Below, one piece after another: positions 50,508 to 60,611 of a stretch of DNA of 64,000 nucleotides. Below the pieces are notes generated by a model. It did not search any database, had not been told where the DNA came from, and was given only the letters and a program-made list of their open reading frames with translations. This DNA is from Capillidium heterosporum (lineage: Eukaryota > Entomophthoromycota > Entomophthoromycetes > Entomophthorales > Capillidiaceae). Location: contig WBMQ01000002.1 of assembly GCA_016630905.1 (NCBI GenBank), forward strand, positions 1,116,001 through 1,180,000, read 5' to 3'. The stretch's first letter is position 1. Each line of letters opens with the position of its first letter. The translations under genes and the position numbers were made by a program.

Positions 50508-51044
50508 AACATAAAGGATGGTAATTACACGAAACAGAAACTTGGAAATTTGAAGCTTTTATCTATAATATAGGAAAAGCAATACTATATTTAAAACGTT
50601 GCCATTTTTGAGTTCATGTAGTGTCGATAAATGTATGGGTAAATAGAAGCGTAGTGTTATATATTCTATTACTTGCCAATTTACCCCACTAACTCGCACA
50701 TGAACAGAGGTTGGCAATATAGTGGACCTAAAATCTCAAGGATCCATTCAAATTTACCCTATTACATTGGTTAAAACCTTTACCCATGCAACTATACTCG
50801 TAAACTATAAGTTAAAGCCAGTTTAGGGTTCGATTTTGCAAATGTCTTTGGAGTATCGGCCCATTAATTTAGATCTGAGTAAAGGGTCAACAAATGTGTA
50901 AGATACTTTGTCGAAACTTTTAATATAAAACTTATTAAATTTTGCTATTTAGATCAAAATTCTATAAAGGGGACATAGAAAGTATATATAAGGGCCAATG
51001 TAATCTCAATAGCACCGATATACATTACTATCAGCTACACCACC
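50508..51044. other. Spacer with hydrolase B promoter
   Basis: AT-rich; no gene seen. Holds a TATA-like element near the right end. Confidence 0.5.
50983..50992 (+). promoter_or_regulatory. Probable TATA box of hydrolase B
   Basis: TATATATAAG lies about 60 bp upstream of the ATG at 51045. Assigned by sequence and position only. Confidence 0.45.
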
Positions 51045-52317
51045 ATGTGTAACGTAACCGAAAGGTACTACGAGAATGAATTGGGCGAACACATATTTAC
51101 CAAAGTTTGGAAGGTAAGTTTATACTTTCCAAATATGCAGCACTAAAACAACAGCTACAATCTAGCCCCAGTTCGATAAAGAGATCGATTTGATATTTTT
51201 ACATGGGTTCGGTGAACACATGGACCGCTACAACAATTTGTTCAATCAATTTACCAACTGCGGTATAACCGTCTTTAGTTTTGACCAATCGGGTCATGGC
51301 AACACCGGGTTCAAGAACAATTCCATCGGAGTTGGCAACGGGTTCAACAGCTTGCTGAAGGACTGTGACGATATAGTCAATCGCACTTACAAGGAGGGTA
51401 GGAACCTGATCCTTATGGGCCATAGCTGGGTACCGTTGTTTTGCTGGGTTATTGGATTAATAATTTTACCTTAGGGTGGTACAGTGGTTTTAAATTACAT
51501 GGCTTTAGGCATGTTCCGACACAAAGTTTTCGCCGTTATTGTAGCATGTAATCTTTAGATATTGCATCAATGTCCGTACTAATAGTTTGATTATAGCACC
51601 CAGTTTAAGCATATACAAAAATGCACCGACTATGATCAAGCTAGGATTGATCAAAGTGATGGCTAACTTCTATCCCAACATGCCTTACAACTTGAACTTA
51701 GGTAGCATATAACTACAACTACAATTAACCTGTTATTCGAAATTTAGATAGTAGGAAGCTAATGAACGATGAGATAGAAGTCATCAAACATAAGAATGAT
51801 CCTTTGATCCTACAGACGACTACTATCAAAGAAGGTATCATAAAAATACCTCAATATTATAGTAACCTATATACCAGTTATAGACCTTAATACGGAGGGC
51901 AGGAACTTATTAGAGTACCGGTACCTTAAGATCAAAGCTAAGAACATGTTGATTGTCCATGGCGATAACGACAAGTTCTCCAACTTCGAGACGACCCAAC
52001 TTTTAGTACGCAAATTACGAAATTTGAACTTGATTCGAAACTTCAACTTCAACTTGGTGAGAAATGGATCTCATGAACGTAATCACCTTTACAATCTTTA
52101 TACACCTATTAACTTCCTTTTCATTATAGTACATAACGATAAATCCAAGGATGAAGTAAGGAAAATGCAATTAAATATGCATGCTAACATTTGTGTATAG
52201 ATAATCAGCTATTACTTGGATTGGATCTTCAAAGTTAACCTAAAGTTTGACAAGACTTCCAGCTACTATAGCTTCGATTCGGCTAGTGTCATTTCTACCA
52301 CCAATACTCTAAGTTGA
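51045..52317 (+). CDS. Alpha/beta hydrolase, monoacylglycerol-lipase-like (copy B)
   Basis: Seven exons (51045-51113, 51166-51429, 51475-51547, 51597-51701, 51748-51834, 51884-52155, 52201-52317) give 328 aa. Same motifs as copy A: LHGFGEH, SFDQSGHGNTG, nucleophile elbow GHSWGG split by an intron, LIVHGDNDKFS with the acid residue, and the His in GSHERN. An apparent in-frame stop at 52198 is resolved by a 45-nt intron (GTAAGG...TGTATAG), after which SYYLDWIF and a Ser-rich tail follow; copy A lacks this tail. Exons 1 to 3 have the same lengths as copy A. Likely releases fatty acids from monoacylglycerol or related esters. Intact. Confidence 0.9.
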
Positions 52318-53136
52318 AAGTGCTATCCAGTTTATCTAATATTCCAAGCACCTACCTAAAACTTTACCTGTTTGTTTACCTGTCTTTCCAATTTAATAAT
52401 GTTCATCTATGTTTCTTACTCAAATAAACTCTAATCATTCTTATACTGCAAATGGCATGGTTTATCAATTAAAATTTGAGCATTCTTCAAATTTTATTTA
52501 AGCTAGTTTTATACTTGGAGTAGGTAGTATTTATTAATAATTATTGGCATTTTTTAATAATTATTCATAATTAATATATATTATTAACTGGTACCTTGAC
52601 AGTTTGGTTCAGTATTTGATGCTAAGGCTTTATTGTCCAATTTATCTCCTTTCTCAAGCCTTGATATTATATCACATCCATAAATTTGAAAACACTTGAG
52701 AAATGGATAATTTATAAAGGGAGAATTGACTAATGTCTATACATATCACCAGTGTCAATGTGAAGGTCGGTATCATGTACATTATTTCGGCCCTAGGTAT
52801 TGGCTAGCTTCCTTTTAGTGCACCTAATTAACAAGCTATCAAAAAACCATTTATCATACAGCTTGATAAGTCCATTTAGTTATATAAATATCTAACTCGG
52901 CTTTCACAAATTTTGGCCTACAAATTTACTTTAGTTATTGTGCATATACCTGAAAAATTAAAAACTATCCATTTTATATTACCAAACTTATTTCAAGTTC
53001 CTGAATCTTGGATCTCGAAAAACCAATTTATTACAAACACTAATAAATAATTCAAATTGCTTATTAGGTGCATTTTACAAATTCAATATATTCTTGTAAA
53101 ATTTATTTTAACAACGTGTTAGTAGCGAACATCAGT
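52318..53136. other. Convergent spacer
   Basis: AT-rich 3' regions of hydrolase B and carbonic anhydrase 1; no gene seen. Confidence 0.5.
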
Positions 53137-53946
53137 TCATTTAGTGCTGGAACAAGTGTCGTATTTGACACCCAATTTGTGGTAAGAGGTAATTTTCTGG
53201 ATGGGTCGACTGTTCCTATGAGTTAGAACTGAAGCCAGGACTTTGAACTGACGTCTGGAGATTGTTAGCACCTTGGTAGATACGGTCCAATGGACATTTT
53301 CTGAGCAGGGTGGAGTAGTCAATGATCCCAAGTAAGACCAAGATGACTTGAAGTAGTCGACTTCTTTGACCAAGGATCCTAACTTCAGCTTGCTCAAAGT
53401 GGCTGTACTTCCTGGAGTAGTTAGCTTGCTAATGACCTTGGAGTCAATGTCAAATAGACTGCTAGTTCGGATGGAGTGCTTTTTTTCCTTAAATAGAATG
53501 CCGAATACTTGGTTTTGAGTCCCTTCTTGATTGCTAAATACAAAATGGGCTTCTACGGCAAAGTACTTGCCGTCGATTGTGTGCTCGGAAGGGACATGAA
53601 TATGGAACTGCTTCAAGTCATACTTGGTACAGTTCAAGCCTATAAACTGCAGATTTAAAGGAGTTAGATCGACTTGGATGGAATGTCCATTATTAGTTAT
53701 GTTGAGGTTGAGATCCTCCTTGTTGGTCCAACTTTCTCCTAATAATTTGCCGTTGAAGTTAATGATGCCTTCGTTCTTGGTTAAAGCTATAGGAGACTGT
53801 CGATTACCTTTGCACGCTGAATATGTCGGTGATATTTCGGCCCAATGCTGAGGACTCTGTTGCCCTTCGTAACTCCACGCTAAATCAGCGGCGCGATTCC
53901 AGCTGAAAAGTAAGTAGGTAACCAAAGTTGAAACTTTTAGGTGCAT
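53137..53946 (-). CDS. Secreted alpha-carbonic anhydrase 1 (intact)
   Basis: Single exon, 269 aa, starting with a signal peptide (MHLKVSTLVTYLLFSW). Alpha-class landmarks: WSYEGQQSPQHWAE, two zinc histidines in QFHIHVPSEHTIDG, the third in EAHFVFSNQ, the active-site Thr in LTTPPCSENVHW, and a pair of cysteines that can form the usual disulphide. It would hydrate CO2 to bicarbonate outside the cell or in the secretory pathway. It is one of a tandem pair with the gene at 55572-56383 and serves as the frame reference for that copy. The stop is TGA. Confidence 0.93.
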   Translation of the reverse strand: MHLKVSTLVTYLLFSWNRAADLAWSYEGQQSPQHWAEISPTYSACKGNRQSPIALTKNEGIINFNGKLLGESWTNKEDLNLNITNNGHSIQVDLTPLNLQFIGLNCTKYDLKQFHIHVPSEHTIDGKYFAVEAHFVFSNQEGTQNQVFGILFKEKKHSIRTSSLFDIDSKVISKLTTPGSTATLSKLKLGSLVKEVDYFKSSWSYLGSLTTPPCSENVHWTVSTKVLTISRRQFKVLASVLTHRNSRPIQKITSYHKLGVKYDTCSSTK

Positions 53947-55571
53947 TACAGTCGAGTGAAGTAAATATTTAAATTTCCTTCGAGATATTTATATACAAAT
54001 TCAAGTAGAGGATCTCTTGCCTGCTTTTATAGTTTGTAGTTCCGCTTTATAAATGGGAAATAACATTTTCGCCATATGGGTCCGATACCAGAACTTTACA
54101 AATAAACACGGGAACTGGACAATCAATTTAATTAGCTTTCTGCGTCTCTATCTTCTACTGCTTTCAAAAGTCCATTACTGGATTGCAACCAGAGTGTAAA
54201 ATTTTACTAATTGCTATTTTACCTTGTAAAGCCTATACAATTGGATAGTTTACCCAACCATTCTTTGAAACCTGGTAGGCACTTTCAGTGCCCACTTGTG
54301 AAAATTGCAAAGATCCATCTACTAAAAGGGGTGTATTCGAGATCCGTAAATTCAATACCTGTGTCCTTACCTAAGGATCGACTCCTAAAACTTATATAAA
54401 TCTACTTGGTAATTAATGATAGCAGTTTGTAGTGAAAAATACGGAATACAAATATATTGATGACGGAACCAACAATATTCATTACTAATTCCGTTGTATT
54501 ATTAAATCCAAAAGATAGAACCTACGGCTATTAATTGAAGTGATGTGATAGGAACAAGCTTTTAGATAACCTGGAAAACAAGATTTAATACTTATATAGT
54601 TCTAAATGTCAATAAGGCATTCAAAGACTTTAATATTTAGCTACAAACCTAAAAAATAGAATCATTTAACTTGGGTAAATATACTCAGATAGAAATCAAA
54701 CGATTAATTTCAACTCAACTTACATCGAGGTGATCGTACTTTGCGTCATTGAAGTTAGAATGGTGCTATGCAAACTTAAAGCAGACGCTATATTTAAATG
54801 GCTTTCATTATATTTTTTCACGATCTACAGCATTATTTCAAGTCTTTGGAGCAATATCTTTAACACCGTTTCCTTTACTGGTCAGTACTTTAACAGTTTA
54901 GTTCGATATTGGACTTTAGTATCCCATTATCCCGACATTGTTTTCTTTTTTGAATTCTGGTTTTAGATACAGGCCCATATATGCTGCATTTTAGTTTTAC
55001 TAACCTTAATATTATCTAATACCAGCTTTCCTTAGCCACGCTCTACCTTCAAGAAATGGATAGCTTTATAGACTAAAGAAAAACAAAGAGTATCTATGAC
55101 GCTTTCAAAATCAAGAAAGGAGTTGATACCATCGATAGTGTCTCAAAATGAAGAGTTAGTTAGCTCTTCTTTTGTGTACCCCCTGTGTAAGCTATCTTGA
55201 ACCTTTTATAGTACGGTTTGACAAGCTTATCTGATTAAATATGATGCTGGCTCGGCTTCCATTGAGTTTAGACTTTAAAAAACTACAGCTTTTGTAACTA
55301 TATACTACTCTGATTTTATTTAATGAGTAATTTTACCATATAAATTTATATTCCAAAAATACTATTAAATAAAATTAGAATAGTATCTGGAAAAATAACA
55401 TTGCCTATTTGGTATATAAAATTATTCCAAGTTCCCGAACCTTGGAATTCAGAATGTCAATATATTGAACACTTTAAAGTGGAGAATCCAAATTTATAGT
55501 ATAAGCTTTTTACATATTTGTTACACCCTTGAAAATACTGATTCAATACCAAATTAGTAGCGAATGTCAGT
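53947..55571. other. Spacer between carbonic anhydrase copies, part of the duplicated unit
   Basis: AT-rich with no gene supported. The part near 54100-54300 resembles 56500-56700 upstream of copy 2 (for example the shared stretch ATACAATTGGATAGTTTACC), so the duplication included flanking DNA. A short ORF at 54730-54966 is hydrophobic but has no known motif. Confidence 0.55.
53986..53994 (-). promoter_or_regulatory. Probable TATA box of carbonic anhydrase 1
   Basis: On the minus strand TATATAAAT stands about 40 bp upstream of the ATG at 53946. The second copy has TATATAAAAG at the corresponding place. Confidence 0.5.
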
Positions 55572-56383
55572 TTATTTAGTTTTGGGACAGGCATCGTACT
55601 TAATACCCAGCTTATGGTTAGAGGTGGTCTTATGTACAGGTCTACTGCTCTTATGGTGCAAAGCCTTTGAGATAACTTTGAAGCTGGGCCTTGGAGATGG
55701 TCAGTACCTTGGTAGATATGATCCAATGGAACGTTTTCTGAGCAGGGTGGAGTAGTCAACGATCCCAAGTAAGACCAAGACGACTTGAAATAATTAACAT
55801 CTTTGGCTAAAGTTCCTAAATTCAGCTTGTGCAAGGTTGTCGTACTTCCGGCGTTAGCTATTTTTCTCATGACTTTGGAATCGATATCGAACAAACTACT
55901 GGTTCGGATGGGGTGTTTGTCTTTCTTAAATAAGATGGCGAAAACTTGCTTCTGAGTCCCATCTTGATTGCTAAATACGAAGTGGGCTTCTACAGCAAAA
56001 TGCTTACCATCGATTGTATGTTCGGAAGGAGAATGGATGTGATACTGCTTTAAGTTAAACCTTGTACAGTTCAAACCTATAAACTGTAAATTTAAGGGAG
56101 TTAGATCGACTTTGAAGGAATGGCTATTGTTGGTTATATTGAGGTGCAGGTCCTTCTTGTTGGTCCAATATTCGCCAAGGAGTTTATTTTTGAAGTCGAT
56201 GACACCTTCCTTCTTAGTCAAAGCTATGGGAGACTGTTGGCTCCCTTTACATGCTGAGTAAGTTGGTGATAGGTCGGCCCAGTGCCCAGGGCCCTTTTGT
56301 CCTTCGTAGCTCCATGCTGAATCGGCTGCGTGGTTCCAACTGAAAAGCAAGCAGGTAAGTAAGATCGAAGGTTTCAAATACAT
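55572..56383 (-). CDS. Secreted alpha-carbonic anhydrase 2, two +1 breaks
   Basis: Tandem paralogue of copy 1. The ATG at 56383 starts the signal peptide (MYLKPSILLTCLLFSW). All three zinc histidines (QYHIHSPSEHTIDG, EAHFVFSNQ) and LTTPPCSENV are present. Right after SENV one surplus base (55729-55732) throws the reading off, and a second near 55662 does so again. Skipping both restores the conserved Trp after SENV, then STKVLTIS, HHKSSRP and NHKLGIKYDACPKTK, and gives exactly 269 aa, the length of copy 1. Without this the frame runs past the proper end to 55457 with a foreign tail. It may be a young pseudogene, but the surplus-base pattern is the same as in unrelated genes here. Confidence 0.85.
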
Positions 56384-56420
56384 TGTTGTCAAGCAAAGTG
56401 AAGTTTTGGGCTACCCAAGA

Positions 56421-56430
56421 CTTTTATATA
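56421..56430 (-). promoter_or_regulatory. Probable TATA box of carbonic anhydrase 2
   Basis: On the minus strand TATATAAAAG stands about 40 bp upstream of the ATG at 56383, matching the position in copy 1. Confidence 0.5.
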
Positions 56431-59177
56431 CGAATTTGAATAGATTACAATTTAGCTATTTTTAATTTTGGCTGGTAAATAAAATAGTAACATTTACTTT
56501 TTGAGCCCAACACCAGAATTTTACGAATGGGCTGGGGAACCGACCATACCAATTTTAGCTTTTCTGCGCCTCAATCTTAGTATTTAAAAGGCTGGTTACT
56601 CATCATCCACCAAAGTGTAAAGTTGTACTAATAACCAATTTACCTAGTAAAGCTTATACAATTGGATAGTTTACCTTAATCACCCTTTGTAAAATCTATC
56701 TGCTGAAGAGCTATATTTGAAATCCATATCTTTAATTTTTATTGCAATTGCCTTGAGTTCTGATTCTTGAAGCTTATATAGGTAGTGATGGGAACTAAAA
56801 TGTAGGGAATACATATATATTGATAGAAAACCAGCAGCATTTACCGCTACTTTTGTTACACATCAAATCCTTAAGATACGACCTACTTTACTAGTTGGAG
56901 TTACGCAATCGGAATAAATCCCAATTAGGAATTTTCACTTATAAATTGGAATTGAAATGGTTACTGCATATGGAAGTAATCCTATTAGACTTCGTCTCAC
57001 AGGTACTGACAGGATAAAGCCAAGCTATGTTAAACCTCTATAGGCATCTGTGTGGTAAAACTACTGGCCATTGGTAGTATAAGAAGACTCAAGCTATAAA
57101 CTTGACATACAGGTGAAATATCGACTCAGAAGCAAAAATGACACTATTTTTTAAACAAAGATCAACTCTTGAGCCGAACATTCTGATATTTTTATAAAAA
57201 ATTCCTTATTAGCTTTTCTTATAGTAAACAATCGTATCACGATCAATTAAAGATCGGAAATATATATTTCATCAGAAATTTCTGGAAATAACTCATGAGT
57301 TGATAGCACATTTGTATACTTGAAAACCGAATCTTAAATTTGAAAATTTTCAGTTTGTTGTGGCTGTTAGGAATTTAGCCTAAACTTTGATTTGAAGATT
57401 TGATTGCTGAAAATTCAAATATATTTTCAAAGGAAAAATAAATATATATACCGGAATCCTCGATATACTTTGAGTAAGCACAATAATTAGGTTTCAACTC
57501 TTTACTTGAAAGCCTTTGATCCAAGGGGAAAATAGCAAGGTAGTTCTATATTGAGTACTAATACTATTATAAAAAAAGAAGCGCCTTTCTACAGCACTCC
57601 ATATATATACATTTTATTAAATGAAAGGAGTATTTTAATTATATATTGAAATCACATGTACTATTGGGATAATTGATCACACCGTATTGAAAAATGAAAT
57701 TTTATCTATACATTTAATCATCATCATAAGCATATACTAGTCATGAAGAGCTGTAGCTATATTTAAATTCCTCCACAAATATTATTCAACAATTATGTAT
57801 TAGGCTTATGAATATCTGAGTGCTACATAACTGATAGCGCCTAGTAGCATTATGTAGGTGCAATATATGCGTAATATAAGCTTATAATTTTTGATTTTGA
57901 CTCTAGAGCTAGAAAATAAAATCATCAGGCAGTATGTATAGAAAATAGAAAGGGGGTGCTAAAGGAGAGGGTGGTGCAGATATGTAGATATGTTTAAATG
58001 AAAAACCAAAACGCTGTATATTTCAACTTGTAATAAACTGGTATTGATAAAGTATTTACCCAATATTAGAGTTGAGAGACACCTGCTTTCCAACTAGAAA
58101 GGATATCGTCATCCAGGATAAGATCGATTAAAAGGGCAAGTAATATTATAGTGTTGAATAATCATCCCTATATTGATACCTTTATATATAGCCTTACTCA
58201 TTTCATTACATTACAACTTTCTGTTTTCAATACTCCATCTCCTGTGTTAGCTGCAGAACTAAATCTATTTTACTCTTTTCTATTGAATAGTATCATCCTA
58301 CTTTAAAGATTTTACAGGGCCTAGCTTCCAGTATCATCACAAATAGACACCAGCTTGGCTATTGATCATAGTTGGGACATCATCTATATAAGCCTTTTTA
58401 GGCAACTGTACTTGAACTTGAGCCACATTCTAACAAATACTTCAATTGAACTTGGCAACGATACTTTTGGTGTATTCTGCTTCTAAAAACGCAGTCTACT
58501 TTGACTAAAATTTGGTATTCTGTAGTTGAGTCCTTTACTCAGATTTAGGCCTAAAGACCTAAGTTTAGTATAGTATAAACTAATAGCTCGGACTTGGCAT
58601 GTCTATTTCCTGTAGCCAAAGGCTGCGCAGGCCTGATTGGTTTTAAATATATTCAATATATGAACTTAGGCTTGGCATGTGAGCTGTCTCACCTTAAATA
58701 AGTCACATAACATATTCCAAATATCGAAAAAAGTAACTAATCGATTCATCCACCTTCAGCTTTTAGTGGACCTGTCATGACTATATGGGCTTCAGCTTAA
58801 AAGTTTTGAGACCGTAACGAACCAGCTTTAATGTATTTTACCAAGTAGGCGCATCTTACGACGGTGTTCAACATCTTTTGAAAGGAATGTACGGCTTAAT
58901 TACTCTAAAATGGATAAATTAAAATGTCCAAGTTGTAGACAGAAATTTCATAATTACCGCTTGATCAAGATCCAACAAAATTTTCCAAAGAAATTCATTT
59001 CAAGTAAATATGAAATCGTTTCCTAATTTGGAAATTCCATCCAATTTCTTACATTAAAAATAGATTTTTGAATCCAAATCAAGACTTAACTATGTCATGC
59101 TGCAATTGATATCCCTAAGTGGCAAACCTGCAGCTTCTAGAAAGAGTCATGAATTTATTTTATCCCGCTTCTCCAAA

Positions 59178-59186
59178 CTATATAAG
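59178..59186 (+). promoter_or_regulatory. Probable TATA box of 8-Cys protein 2
   Basis: ACTATATAAG-type sequence about 80 bp upstream of the ATG at 59263. Assigned by sequence and position only. Confidence 0.5.
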
Positions 59187-59262
59187 ATGGACTTTTGTCT
59201 TTTACTAAGGCTCATCTTTATATTCTGTATCATAACAACTCGTTGTAATTAATCCAAACATA

Positions 59263-59743
59263 ATGAAATTCGCTACCGTTATCGCCACCTCCATCCTAGC
59301 TCTTGCTGTCAACGCCCAAGGTTCCGCTAGTACCAGCACTGACCCCCAACCTTCCCAATCCCTGTCCCCTAACCAGCAGTGTGCCGTCGACAAGAAGTGC
59401 ATGGGCGACTTGGCCTGTCTAGCCGCCTGTAACAACGTCCCCAACCCCGACGGTGCCCAGGTCGAAAAGACTAGAGCTTGCGTAGCTGCCTGCGACAACA
59501 CTAAGCCCATCGCTGAATACTCTGACTGTACCCAAAAGTGTATCGCCGGTATCTACTTGGACCACCCCAACTCGGGTGGTAACGGCAACAGCAACTCTAC
59601 CGACGGTAAGAATGGTACCAATGGTGCCGGAGGTAAGAACGGCACCGGCGGTAAGACTTCCTGACTCCACTTCTTTGTTGACTCAGTCTATGACTGGTAT
59701 CTTCGTTGTCGCTGCCACTATCGTCGCCTACTCTTCCCTCTAA
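59263..59743 (+). CDS. Secreted 8-cysteine protein, probably GPI-anchored (copy 2), one +1 break
   Basis: Signal peptide MKFATVIATSILALAVNAQ, then a compact domain with eight cysteines in the pattern C-x5-C-x5-C-x3-C-x16-C-x3-C-x11-C-x3-C, the same as the protein at 640-1398 except for one loop. A Gly/Asn/Lys linker follows. In the ATG frame a TGA at 59662-59664 ends the protein at GGKTS. Skipping one base there, reading continues DSTSLLTQSMTG and then a hydrophobic tail (IFVVAATIVAYSSL) to TAA at 59743, giving 159 aa and a GPI-signal-like end as in copy 1. GC-rich codons suggest high expression. The function of the domain is unknown. Confidence 0.82.
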
Positions 59744-60611
59744 ATTTGTATAATAACTAATTAAAAATTTATCTAATTTGCTCAAGTGTACTTGGTACTT
59801 TATTTCTATTATTTGATATGTGACATTTAGCTTCATTTTTACTATAAGTATCTTAGTATAGGAATATCGAAAGATGGGGGAGCTTTTCATCTATGGGACT
59901 CAATCGCTCCTTCATCTTTTCCAACCAATTTTTCAGCCTTTTGTCTTTCACTATTTTGAGCTCATGACTGCTGAGGGCCAGGCAGAATTCCTTAGCCAAT
60001 ATATGAGTTGGCGCCTCTCAAACCTTTAGTTTTAGGATAAATTAAAATTTTCACCAGATTCGGCTATTTTTTCGATTAGATTTTGGAGATGGATTTGAGA
60101 GATTATTGCTTCAATCCAAAGCTGAAGATATTGATAGGATATCTCATAAATTTTTGGAGTCAAGGCATCAAGAATCGTATATGATAGGAGATTGGAATGA
60201 CTTATACCTACTTTTGCTTGGTAGTCGTCTGGAAAGGATCGAAAGAGAATTCTAAGTTCTAAAAATAGCTAACTACACCTGTTCTCTATACTCTCTTTTT
60301 CATCACAGTTGGTAATCGTTGTAATAGTACAGATTTAGGCCCAGGTTTGCAGGTTGTGGAAACCTGGATATCCTTTATCAGTAGATAAATACCTATAAAT
60401 TATCGAAACAAACGCTATATGAATTATGAAAACACTTTCGAGTTTTGAGAAAGAAAAAACCATTATAAACATAACTTTATACAGTCTATAATAAGAAAGC
60501 TATCATACATTTTTAAGATATAGTCAAGGATATGTAAGTCAAAATACTAAAAAGTACTTGTTTTATTTATGTACTAGCATCAAAATTCAAAACATATAAA
60601 CTATCCCCAAT
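59744..60611. other. Convergent spacer
   Basis: AT-rich 3' regions of 8-Cys protein 2 and the Sec7 gene; no gene seen. Confidence 0.5.

Larger units (their letters stand above)
56384..59262. other. Long AT-rich spacer
   Basis: No gene supported. The left 400-500 bp are the duplicated flank shared with 53947-54450. The right end carries the promoter of 8-Cys protein 2. Confidence 0.5.

Noticed and set aside
52156-52200. In-frame stop (TAG at 52198) in hydrolase B
   Set aside because: A 45-nt intron with GTAAGG donor and TATAG acceptor removes it and joins in phase to a coding tail.
54730-54966. Hydrophobic ORF between the carbonic anhydrases as a gene
   Set aside because: No motif and no splice continuation; it may be part of the duplicated flank.
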